Assembly (NCBI GenBank): GCA_900765465.1
Contig: CAAFRM010000021.1
Span: 1-5,397 of the forward strand
Reading direction: 5' to 3'
Source of the DNA: an uncultured Prevotella sp.
GTDB taxonomy: Bacteria > Bacteroidota > Bacteroidia > Bacteroidales > Bacteroidaceae
DNA length: 5,397 bases
Shown one piece after another: positions 1 to 5,397 of the stretch. A program made the translations under genes and the position numbers. The notes beneath the pieces are model-generated. The model did no database searches. It was given only the letters and a program-made list of their open reading frames with translations, and was not told the DNA's origin. Numbering within the stretch: the first letter of the stretch is position 1; each line of letters opens with the position of its first letter.

Positions 1-178
1 AAAGGGTGGATAGTCCTTTTTCGGGCGGTTGATACTTGATTACTTTACTTTGGTTTTAGTGGTTGCCCGTTTGTTTCTACGGACTTGGGTGTGTCCGTTG
101 CGGATTGGCTGTACCTTGTACCGCCGTGCGCATGGTGTGATGTCGTCTTACGTTTTCATTTCCATTCTTTTTTAGCCG
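1..178. other. Intergenic region downstream of traD
   Basis: I see no convincing gene here. Minus-strand ATGs at 131-133, 157-159 and 163-165 run into stops within a few to about 20 codons. Two small inverted repeats are visible: ACGGAC/GTCCGT at 79-84 and 93-98, and an imperfect one at 107-125 with GTAC on both sides of a CTT loop. Neither is followed by a T-run in the direction of tra transcription, so I do not call a terminator. The operon probably continues to the next tra gene (traE in CTnDOT-like elements) beyond the left edge. The extreme left end is open in one minus-strand frame, but no start codon supports a gene call. Confidence 0.5.
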
Positions 179-907
179 TTATACATAGTCCCGGATATTG
201 AACTCGTCAATGTTGTCGGGTACGGTAAATTCCTTTTTCGGTTTCTTCAGCCGGACTTCGATAAGCCCCTTGATACGGATGCTCAGTTCCGTCGAGCCGG
301 ACATCAATTTCTCGTACAGTTCCGTTCCTTCCATATCGGAGAAGACCTTTGCCGCACGTTCCCGTTCTGCCGTTGTCGCTTCCGGGTTCTTGGCAGCCCT
401 GATCGCATCGTCTATCTCGTCAAAACTGCTTCCCGTAGCTCTTGGTGTGTCGGGCGTTCCGTCCTCCGGTTCATCCTCCCCGAACTCCAGTTCCGAAGGT
501 GGGATGCTCGTGAAGGTTTCATCGAGTTTTTCCTCCGGAACTTGTGCCGGATGGGACACGGTTTCCGTGTTTCCGTCGTCAAAAGTAGCCTCTTCCTCCG
601 ACAGCTCAATGTCTTTTTCCGAAGTGGCGGCTTCTTGCGTCGGTATGGCAACGGTTGTCTGGGTTGATGTCATCCTGAAACGGCTTTTGCCGATGATGTC
701 CGATGTTTCTGCGGGAGGTGTTTCCCGTGCCGTTTCCTGCTTCACCTCCGTACCGCCCAATGACCGCCATAGCCCGGCAATGCCTTTAAGGAAGCGGACG
801 AATCTCGTTTCCATGATGCGGTCGTAGAGCAGCAGGAACAGGAACCACAGGTTACAGCCGACCGATACGGCCAGCAGAATGTCAGTCATGCTTATTGTTC
901 CATTCAT
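179..907 (-). CDS. traD: TraD-like conjugal transfer protein, single membrane anchor with acidic linker
   Basis: A 242-residue protein of no known biochemical function. A hydrophobic segment at about residues 8-29 is a single membrane anchor. The following basic stretch (R30, R35, R38, K41) suggests by the positive-inside rule that the rest is cytoplasmic. Residues about 52-160 are low in complexity and rich in E, T, S, P and D, probably a disordered linker. Residues about 161-242 look folded, with a predicted helical stretch (FDEIDDAIRAAKN), a lysine-rich patch near 221-225 and an acidic end. The start ATG at 907-905 lies 19 nt after the traC stop behind a purine-rich AAAAGAGAA; Met7 is an alternative. 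The name follows gene order in CTnDOT-like elements (traA-B-C-D), so it is positional rather than domain-based. It is unrelated to F-plasmid TraD, the coupling protein. Confidence 0.75.
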   Translation of the reverse strand: MNGTISMTDILLAVSVGCNLWFLFLLLYDRIMETRFVRFLKGIAGLWRSLGGTEVKQETARETPPAETSDIIGKSRFRMTSTQTTVAIPTQEAATSEKDIELSEEEATFDDGNTETVSHPAQVPEEKLDETFTSIPPSELEFGEDEPEDGTPDTPRATGSSFDEIDDAIRAAKNPEATTAERERAAKVFSDMEGTELYEKLMSGSTELSIRIKGLIEVRLKKPKKEFTVPDNIDEFNIRDYV

Positions 908-926
908 GCGCGTTCTCTTTTAAGGG

Positions 927-1286
927 TTAGAATACTGCATCGTAATTCCGGGCGTAAAGGCTCTTTATCGCCTCTTCGCACTGGTTGAAGTGGTGTGTAA
1001 GCACATGGTCGATATAGGCGGACAGCGATAGCCTGTCATGCCCGATCACACGGGTGATGCGCATGATGCGGTCGTGGTACTCCGGGCGCACGTATGCCAT
1101 CTTTCCCTCGCGTGCCTTTACTTCGGGTTCACGGATGAAAAGCCGTTCATAGTCCTTTTCGCCGCATTTGCCACTTACCGGCACGGGCGACAGGATTTCC
1201 ACACTCGCTTGCACTTGGGCAAGCATACCTCCGCCGTCATGGTGCGGACTTCTGTTTTTCTGGTTCTTTTCCTGATTCATATCCAT
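927..1286 (-). CDS. traC: TraC-like DUF3408 family protein
   Basis: A 119-residue protein. Residues 1-43 are polar and probably flexible. Residues about 45-111 match the conserved core also seen in the upstream traB product: DYxxLF(I/L)R, a strand around MAYVRPEYHDRI, then helices RIMRITRVIG and LSAYIDHVLTHHF, ending in a LY pair. This strand-helix-helix pattern fits a ribbon-helix-helix-like DNA-binding fold and the Bacteroidetes DUF3408 family, found next to conjugation genes; the molecular role is unknown. I chose ATG 1286-1284, two bases past the traB TGA at 1291-1289. A TTG at 1292-1290 overlaps that stop and would add two residues, and ATG 1280-1278 is another option. Tight spacing implies co-transcription and possible translational coupling with traB. 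Confidence 0.78.
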   Translation of the reverse strand: MDMNQEKNQKNRSPHHDGGGMLAQVQASVEILSPVPVSGKCGEKDYERLFIREPEVKAREGKMAYVRPEYHDRIMRITRVIGHDRLSLSAYIDHVLTHHFNQCEEAIKSLYARNYDAVF

Positions 1287-1288
1287 AT

Positions 1289-1735
1289 TCAAATTAAGTC
1301 TTCACGTTGTTTCTTGTACAGTTCGTTTATTTTCTCCTTGTGCTGTTCCAGATGTTGGCGCAACACGGTGTCCACGTAGCCGCCTACCGAGATTTCCCGT
1401 CCGGCGATGTCATTCACGATTTTAAGAATCTTGCTGTGTACGTCCCGGCTGATATAGACGCACTGGCGTGTCTTTATCTCGTTGCGGCGGAGGAACAGAC
1501 CTGAATAGTCGTCCTCCTGCCGTTTGCGGCGGGCGGTGTCTTTCTGCACCTTCTCCCTTGACGGGGATGCCGTGGGCGGTGGTTCCGTTTCCGGGACGCT
1601 CTCTTCTTCGGGGGCAGGTACGGGCGGCTCCTGCGCACGGTACAGGGTCCCGTCCTGCTTGCGTCTGCCGATGGAGGCTATCAACAGATCCTCGTCAATG
1701 CCTTCGGTGTTCACTTTCCTGCTGCCCATGTTCAT
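1289..1735 (-). CDS. traB: TraB-like DUF3408 family protein
   Basis: A 148-residue protein. The N-terminal 30 residues (MNMGSRKVNTEGIDEDLLIA...) are followed by a proline- and glutamate-rich linker (about 35-60), a basic stretch with RRKR (69-72), and a C-terminal core at 77-140: DYSGLFLRR, the strand KTRQCVYISRDVHSKI, helix KILKIVNDIAG and helix ISVGGYVDTVLRQHLEQH. The core is paralogous to traC and fits DUF3408. A ribbon-helix-helix-like DNA-binding role is inferred from the strand-helix-helix pattern; it has not been shown. The start ATG (1735-1733) overlaps the traA TGA (1734-1732) as ATGA, a 4-nt overlap typical of translational coupling. The letter name follows CTnDOT-style order and is less certain than the family assignment. 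Confidence 0.78.
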   Translation of the reverse strand: MNMGSRKVNTEGIDEDLLIASIGRRKQDGTLYRAQEPPVPAPEEESVPETEPPPTASPSREKVQKDTARRKRQEDDYSGLFLRRNEIKTRQCVYISRDVHSKILKIVNDIAGREISVGGYVDTVLRQHLEQHKEKINELYKKQREDLI

Positions 1736-2493
1736 TGAGGTTTGATGATACGGCTGATTTCTTCCGAGAACTCACGGATGCCGCTCCCTTTCAGCAGGGA
1801 TGCGTCCATCGGGAAGATGGTCGAGCGGAAAACGCTCTTGCGCTCTTCCGAGAGGTCGCGCCGGAACTTCTTGCTGTCGGGCAGGCGGGTGGATAACACC
1901 GACAACCCCATTTCGGCAATCACATCTTCGTATAGGTCGTACAGCCCGTTCTTCTCCCTGCCGTCCACCATCGTCCAGAACAGGTACAGCCCTTTTGTTT
2001 TCGCCTGCCCGGTCGTCATGAGGTTGTCACGGAACATCACGGCGAATTGCAGGGTGCTTTCCACGACAAAGCGGTCGGCACTCATGGGCGCGAAGATGTA
2101 GTCCATCTGTGAAAGGGTCTTTACCACGCCGTTGCTTTTCAGCGTTCCCGGCATATCGAAGAATACGATGTCCGGTTTCACTTCTTCTTCGGCAAGCATC
2201 CTTTCGGCATCGTCAAGGGCGTTGAGGGCGTCGCTTGCAATGACCGGATAGGCGTTCTTCCTGATCTTGCGGAAGTGGTCACACGCGAGTGCCTTGAAAT
2301 AGAGGCTCTCGTCGATAAGTTTCGTTTCACGTTCACGCAGTCCGTGGATGCTGTGCTGCGGGGCATCGCAGTCTATGACGGCGACATTGTGACCTTGCAC
2401 GTTGTGGAGGTAGCTGGCGGCAAGAGCCGTGACAGTCGATTTGCCGATGCCTCCCTTTTGTGTTGCGAATGCAACGAAGATTTCATTACTCAT
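1732..2493 (-). CDS. traA: ParA/Soj-type ATPase (TraA of Bacteroides conjugative transposons)
   Basis: A 253-residue ParA/MinD-superfamily P-loop ATPase. It has a deviant Walker A motif KGGIGKST at residues 13-20 with the signature lysine K14 or K13 region preceding GKS, a Walker A' segment VIDCDAPQHS at about 38-47, and a Walker B-like DIVFFDMPG at about 108-116. Length is normal for small ParA proteins without an N-terminal DNA-binding domain. ParA proteins use ATP-dependent binding to non-specific DNA to position cargo; here a role in placing the element or the transfer machinery, or in regulation, is inferred only. No ParB-like gene is in the window. I chose ATG 2493-2491 because the family motif starts immediately after it (MSNEIFVAFATQKGG). 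The frame stays open for 108 further codons to an ATG at 2817, so an extended 361-residue form cannot be excluded. It is the first gene of the leftward tra operon. Confidence 0.9.
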   Translation of the reverse strand: MSNEIFVAFATQKGGIGKSTVTALAASYLHNVQGHNVAVIDCDAPQHSIHGLRERETKLIDESLYFKALACDHFRKIRKNAYPVIASDALNALDDAERMLAEEEVKPDIVFFDMPGTLKSNGVVKTLSQMDYIFAPMSADRFVVESTLQFAVMFRDNLMTTGQAKTKGLYLFWTMVDGREKNGLYDLYEDVIAEMGLSVLSTRLPDSKKFRRDLSEERKSVFRSTIFPMDASLLKGSGIREFSEEISRIIKPQ

Positions 2494-2817
2494 GGTTCTA
2501 TTGCTTTTAATGGTTGATGAATTGTTTTCCTGTTCCTGTACGGAAGCGGTGACATACATATCCGCGTCCGTGAAACACTGACAGATTGGTTCGTCACGTA
2601 TCCGCTTCAATGGTGAAGCCGGGATTCGGATAACCGATGAATGACGGCATTGCGTCATGAAGTCATTGAATCCTTGAATCACCGCGTCACTGGAAAACCG
2701 GGTATCCGACGGTTCGGATATTCGGTTTGGCAAATATCCGCCGAAGCGGTTTGCCGGGTATCTGAAAGTTCCTTTTTCCATATCTTCAAATCGTTCGTTT
2801 CTTGAATCATGCTGCAA
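2494..2817 (-). other. Open in-frame leader upstream of traA (possible N-terminal extension)
   Basis: This stretch is open in the traA frame from an ATG at 2817-2815, adding 108 residues; another ATG at 2781-2779 follows GAAGAT and begins MEKGTFRYPANRF. The encoded peptide has no domain I recognise, is polar and arginine-rich, and repeats short patterns such as YPANRF and YLPNRIS that mirror the DNA repeats. It could be a translated leader peptide, an extension of traA, or an untranslated repeat region that happens to be open. A typical small ParA does not need it. I regard a regulatory leader as more likely than an extension. Confidence 0.35.
2559..2764. repeat. Cluster of TATCCG / CGGATA hexamers
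   Basis: TATCCG occurs at 2559-2564, 2599-2604, 2703-2708 and 2735-2740, and its complement CGGATA at 2627-2632 and 2715-2720. That is six exact copies in 182 bp, with a near-copy TATCTG at 2759-2764. Two copies form a palindrome, TATCCGA-CGGT-TCGGATA, at 2703-2720. The nonamer CCGGGTATC recurs at 2698-2706 and 2754-2762. Extra hairpins lie among them: GCTTCA/TGAAGC (2604-2619), ATGACG/CGTCAT (2641-2658) and CCGC-CGAA-GCGG (2738-2749). Spacing is irregular. A protein-binding array for traA control, or a ParA partner site, is inferred. Confidence 0.6.
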
Positions 2818-2840
2818 ATAAACAAGGATATTTTTGAATC
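2666..2840. repeat. TTGAATC heptamer direct repeats
   Basis: Four copies of TTGAATC lie on the plus strand at 2666-2672, 2674-2680, 2802-2808 and 2834-2840. The first two are in tandem with one base between them. They overlap the zone of TATCCG repeats, and the last copy is followed by CGTATC. Function is unknown; binding sites for a regulator of the divergent tra and mob operons would fit the position. Confidence 0.45.
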
Positions 2841-2905
2841 CGTATCACTTCTCCGGCAAGTGGCAGCACGTTGCGCCGGTTGGCACTGATTGTCCGGGTC
2901 AAGCC

Positions 2906-2938
2906 TCTGTCCGATACCGCGTTAAGGGCGTAACTTTG
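2906..2938 (+). promoter_or_regulatory. Candidate Bacteroidetes promoter for the mob operon
   Basis: TAACTTTG at 2931-2938 is an exact match to the Bacteroides -7 consensus TAnnTTTG. A partial -33 element, TCTG (consensus TTTG), lies at 2906-2909 with 21 bases between, close to the usual spacing. Transcription would start near 2945 and leave a leader of about 255 nt containing several hairpins before mobA. The -33 match is imperfect, so this remains a candidate. Confidence 0.45.
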
Positions 2939-2998
2939 CACCCGAACGGCAGGGTTCGCCGCAGGTGGCGCAGCCCGGAGTTTGAAAGGCATTCCCCC

Positions 2999-3020
2999 AA
3001 TCCGTCCCCGACGGATTTTT
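2999..3020 (+). terminator. Terminator-like hairpin with T-run in the mob leader
   Basis: TCCGTC-CCC-GACGGA at 3001-3015 is a perfect 6-bp stem, extendable to 8 bp by AA (2999-3000) with TT (3016-3017), and is followed by TTTTT at 3016-3020. This resembles an intrinsic terminator on the plus strand. It sits between the candidate promoter and mobA, so it could attenuate mob expression. It could instead belong to the oriT structure. Confidence 0.35.
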
Positions 3021-3187
3021 ATGTTCACCTGAACATAGCAAGGTATGTTTTCAGCCGCTCAAAACATTTTGAGCAGCCACGAAAACGCCTTGCCCTTGCA
3101 GGGGGCGGGCTTACCCTCCGAAGTCGGGAAGCCTCTCAAACCTGCGGTGCTGTGCCTCGAAGCGGCGGCTTATGCCGTCAAACCGCT
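3001..3187 (+). other. Hairpin-rich region upstream of mobA, candidate oriT
   Basis: Inverted repeats succeed one another here: TCCGTC/GACGGA (3001-3015), ATGTTCA-CC-TGAACAT (3021-3036), GCTCAAAA-CA-TTTTGAGC (3057-3074), GGCTT(A)CCC with GGGAAGCC (3108-3133), and the nested AGCGG-CGGC-TTAT-GCCG-TCAAA-CCGCT (3161-3187). ATGTTTT (3045-3051) can also pair with AAAACAT (3061-3067), competing with the third hairpin. In related elements such as CTn341 the oriT lies upstream of mobA, and relaxase sites usually sit beside inverted repeats. I cannot name the nick position from sequence alone. A plus-strand open frame through here (2834-3205) shows no protein features. Confidence 0.5.
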
Positions 3188-3201
3188 AAATCCAAAGTAA
3201 T

Positions 3202-3630
3202 ATGAGTGAAAAAAGAAGAAACAAAGGCGGGAGAAATCCCAAACTCGATCCGGTGGTGTTCCGTTACACCGTCCGTTTCAACGAGGAGGAACACAACCGT
3301 TTCCTCTCCATGTTTGAGAAATCGGGCGTTTACGCCAAATCAGTTTTCCTGAAGGCGCACTTCTTCGGACAGCCGTTCAAAGTGCTGAAAGTGGACAAGA
3401 CGCTGGTGGATTACTACACCAAACTGTCCGATTTTCACGCGCAGTTCCGCGCGATAGGTACAAATTACAACCAAGTCGTGAAGGAACTGAGACTGCATTT
3501 TTCCGAGAAAAAGGCGATGGCGTTGCTCTACAAGCTGGAGCAACAGACCGTCGAACTCGTGAAACTGAGCCGTAAGATTGTGGAACTTTCAAGAGAGATG
3601 CAGGAAAAATGGTCGCAAAAATCAGTATAG
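3202..3630 (+). CDS. mobA: MobA, relaxosome accessory protein (MobC/RHH-like)
   Basis: A 142-residue basic protein. Residues 1-15 are rich in lysine, arginine and glycine. Residues about 18-57 give a strand (VVFRYTVRF) and two helices, as in ribbon-helix-helix DNA-binding proteins. Residues 86-96, GTNYNQVVKEL, match the conserved core of plasmid mobilization proteins of the MobC type (typically G-x-N-x-N-Q). The C-terminal part, about 101-138, is helical and charged, possibly a coiled coil. By family it binds oriT and helps the relaxase reach or open the nick site. The name follows the Bacteroides mobABC convention, in which MobA is the accessory protein and not the relaxase. The start ATG follows a weak, A-rich leader (CCAAAGTAAT). 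It overlaps mobB by 22 nt. Confidence 0.87.
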   Translation: MSEKRRNKGGRNPKLDPVVFRYTVRFNEEEHNRFLSMFEKSGVYAKSVFLKAHFFGQPFKVLKVDKTLVDYYTKLSDFHAQFRAIGTNYNQVVKELRLHFSEKKAMALLYKLEQQTVELVKLSRKIVELSREMQEKWSQKSV

Positions 3631-4859
3631 GAAACTCGTTGTACGGCGCACTTGCCTACAACGGGGAGAAGATCAACGAGGCGAAAGGACGGCTTCTGAC
3701 GACCAACCGCATCTACAATGACGGTACGGGAACGATGGACATCCACCGGGCGATGGAGGACTTTCTCGGCATGATGCCCGTGCGGTCGAAGGTGGAGAAA
3801 CCGGTGGTGCATATCTCGCTCAATCCGCATCCCGATGATATTTTGACGGATACGGAGTTTCAGAACATCGCACGGGAGTATTTGGAGAAGATGGGCTTCG
3901 GTAACCAGCCATATCTCGTTTTCAAGCACGAGGACATCGACCGCCACCATCTGCATATCGTGACGGTCAGGGTGGACGAGGACGGCAGGAGCATAGACAC
4001 TCGGAATAACTTTTACCGGAGCAAGCAGATAACACGCGAACTGGAACGGAAATACGGGCTGCACGACGCGGAACGCAAGAACCGCCGTCTTGACACGCCG
4101 CTGCGCAAAGTGGACGCTTCTGCGGGCGACGTGAAGAAGCAGGCAGGGAATGTGATTAAGGAACTGAACCACAAGTACAAGTTTCAGACGATGGGCGAGT
4201 ACCGCGCACTTCTTTCCTTATATAATATGACGGTGGAGGAAGCGCATGGCAATGTGCGCGGACGCGAATATCACGGACTGGTGTATTCCGCCACGGACAA
4301 TAAGGGCAACAAGGTCGGCAATCCGTTCAAGTCCTCGTTGTTCGGGAAGTCTGTGGGCTATGAAGCCGTGCAAAAGAAGTTTGCCCGTTCCAAGCAGGAG
4401 ATTAAGGACAGGAAACTTGCTGACATGACGAAACGCACCGTCCTTTCCGTGCTGGAAAGCACGTATGACAAGGAGAAGTTTGTAGCCACGCTCAAAGGAA
4501 AGGGCATCGACACCGTACTACGCTACACGGAGGAAGGGCGCATCTACGGAGCCACGTTCATCGACCACCGTACGGGCTGCGTGCTGAACGGCTCGCGTAT
4601 GGGCAAAGAACTTTCCGCCAACGCCTTGCAGGAACACTTCACGCTGCCTTATGCCGGACAGCCGCCGATTCCGCTTTCCGTTCCGGTGGAGGAACCGGAG
4701 AACAGGCAAGGATATTCCGGAGGGGAATACGAGAGCCATTCCGGTGGCATGAACTTGTTTGCCCCCGAAGGTCCGGCAGTGGACGCTGAAGAGGAAGCCT
4801 TCATCCGGGCGATGCAGCGCAAGAAGAAAAAGAAGAAGCGCAAGGGCTTGGGGATGTAA
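3609..4859 (+). CDS. mobB: MobB relaxase (MOBP-type relaxase/mobilization nuclease)
   Basis: A 416-residue DNA relaxase that would nick oriT by tyrosine transesterification and pilot the strand during transfer. The nuclease domain fills about residues 1-165. The N-terminal motif GNSLYGALAYN (8-18) holds the candidate catalytic tyrosines Y12 and Y17. The histidine motif HEDIDRHHLHIV (107-118) supplies H107, H114 and H116 for metal binding, with D111 nearby. This matches the Relaxase family (PF03432). Residues about 175-345 form a second region typical of Bacteroides MobB length, of unclear role. The tail is disordered and ends in a lysine run, about K405-K412, which may hold DNA. The start ATG (3609) lies inside the end of mobA (22-nt overlap), consistent with translational coupling. 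Which tyrosine is catalytic is uncertain. Confidence 0.92.
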   Translation: MVAKISIGNSLYGALAYNGEKINEAKGRLLTTNRIYNDGTGTMDIHRAMEDFLGMMPVRSKVEKPVVHISLNPHPDDILTDTEFQNIAREYLEKMGFGNQPYLVFKHEDIDRHHLHIVTVRVDEDGRSIDTRNNFYRSKQITRELERKYGLHDAERKNRRLDTPLRKVDASAGDVKKQAGNVIKELNHKYKFQTMGEYRALLSLYNMTVEEAHGNVRGREYHGLVYSATDNKGNKVGNPFKSSLFGKSVGYEAVQKKFARSKQEIKDRKLADMTKRTVLSVLESTYDKEKFVATLKGKGIDTVLRYTEEGRIYGATFIDHRTGCVLNGSRMGKELSANALQEHFTLPYAGQPPIPLSVPVEEPENRQGYSGGEYESHSGGMNLFAPEGPAVDAEEEAFIRAMQRKKKKKKRKGLGM

Positions 4860-4891
4860 TCAGGAGTATCAACAATCAAAAAAATCAATGT

Positions 4892-5397
4892 ATGTCACAA
4901 CAAGAAGACGATTTGAGGGCATTGGCGAAAATCATGGATTTTCTACGTGCCGTGAGTATTATTTTAGTGGTCATGAATGTGTACTGGTTCTGCTATGAAG
5001 CCATCCGGCTTTGGGGTGTGGACATCGGCGTGGTGGACAGAATACTGATGAACTTCAACCGCACGGCGGGGCTGTTCCGTTCCATCCTGTACACGAAACT
5101 GTTTTCCGTTCTCCTGCTTGCCCTGTCCTGTCTGGGGACAAAGGGCGTGAAAGGTGAGAAAATCACTTGGGGACGAATTTGGACGGCTCTTGCCGTTGGC
5201 TTCGTGCTGTTCTTCCTCAACTGGTGGATATTGGCTTTGCCGCTGCCGATAGAGGCGGTGACGGGACTGTATATCCTGACCGTTGGCGCAGGTTATGTCT
5301 GTCTGCTGATGGGCGGTCTGTGGATGAGCCGCTTGTTGAAGCACAACCTCATGGATGACGTGTTCAACAACGAGAACGAGAGCTTCATGCAGGAAAC
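4892..5397 (+). CDS. mobC: MobC / TraG-VirD4-type coupling protein, N-terminal part (cut by window edge)
   Basis: An open frame of 168 complete codons from ATG 4892 to the right edge, with no stop. It begins MSQQEDDLRALAKIMDFLRA and contains four likely membrane segments, at about residues 16-36, 66-82, 96-116 and 123-145. It ends in a cytoplasmic stretch with FNNENESFMQE, familiar from Bacteroides TraG-like coupling proteins. The ATPase domain with Walker motifs would lie beyond the window, so it is not seen here. The full protein would link the MobB-DNA complex to the type IV secretion channel at the inner membrane. It starts 32 nt after the mobB stop, behind an A-rich stretch. An ATG at 4888 is in another frame and gives only a short shadow. 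Confidence 0.85.
   Translation, partial: MSQQEDDLRALAKIMDFLRAVSIILVVMNVYWFCYEAIRLWGVDIGVVDRILMNFNRTAGLFRSILYTKLFSVLLLALSCLGTKGVKGEKITWGRIWTALAVGFVLFFLNWWILALPLPIEAVTGLYILTVGAGYVCLLMGGLWMSRLLKHNLMDDVFNNENESFMQE

Noticed and set aside
198..827. Plus-strand 209-codon open frame opposite traD
   Set aside because: It is the antisense shadow of traD: serine-rich from the reverse of the acidic linker, with no domain features. The minus-strand gene fits the operon and has a membrane anchor.
1468..1896. Plus-strand 142-codon open frame across traA/traB
   Set aside because: It is cysteine- and proline-rich, spans two real genes on the other strand, and has no support.
2731..2822. Minus-strand promoter for traA
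   Set aside because: I searched for TAnnTTTG and found only one-mismatch versions (reverse of 2731-2738 and 2815-2822), with no -33 element at proper spacing.
2834..3205. Plus-strand open frame of 123 codons that ends with an ATGA overlap on mobA
   Set aside because: It begins with TTG, has no recognisable domain, and covers the hairpin-rich candidate oriT and the promoter motif. Its composition reflects structured DNA, so I treat it as non-coding, although the ATGA overlap is a small point in its favour.
3528..4172. Minus-strand 214-codon open frame opposite mobA/mobB
   Set aside because: It lies antisense to the relaxase catalytic domain, whose motifs are clear, and shows no family features of its own.
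1..5397. CRISPR array, tRNA, rRNA or insertion sequence
   Set aside because: I saw no regularly spaced long repeats, no tRNA-like cloverleaf, no rRNA segments and no transposase or terminal repeats.

Overview
The window looks like the transfer core of a Bacteroidales conjugative transposon (ICE) of the CTnDOT / CTn341 type, most likely from a gut Bacteroides, Phocaeicola or Parabacteroides. The evidence is the gene content and order: a ParA-type ATPase, two DUF3408-like proteins and a membrane-anchored TraD-like protein on the minus strand, divergent from a MobA-MobB-MobC mobilization set on the plus strand. Initiation regions are A-rich with weak Shine-Dalgarno matches, and a Bacteroidetes-type -7 motif (TAACTTTG) lies before the mob genes; both fit this phylum.

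Layout. Positions 1-178 are non-coding as far as I can see and lie downstream of traD. The start of the tra operon occupies 179-2493 on the minus strand and reads leftwards: traA/parA (2493-1732), traB (1735-1289), traC (1286-927) and traD (907-179). These genes overlap or nearly touch, so they are probably one transcript that continues off the left edge into the rest of the transfer apparatus. Positions 2494-3201 form a 708-bp divergent intergenic region. Its traA-proximal half (about 2550-2840) is unusually rich in short repeats (TATCCG/CGGATA, TTGAATC) and is also open in frame with traA. Its mob-proximal half (about 2931-3187) holds a promoter-like motif and a run of hairpins, and is the best candidate for oriT and control signals. 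The mob operon runs from 3202 on the plus strand: mobA (3202-3630), mobB relaxase (3609-4859) and mobC/TraG coupling protein (4892 to the right edge, incomplete).

How the parts fit: MobA probably recognises oriT as a ribbon-helix-helix accessory protein, MobB nicks it and stays on the 5' end, and MobC (VirD4/TraG type) carries the relaxase-DNA complex to the secretion channel built by tra genes left of the window. The ParA-like ATPase may position or regulate this process. No cognate parB gene is visible.

Most of the window is a known kind of module. The part least explained by gene calls is the intergenic region: its dense hexamer and heptamer repeats, the uncertain traA start, and the overlapping hairpins before mobA.
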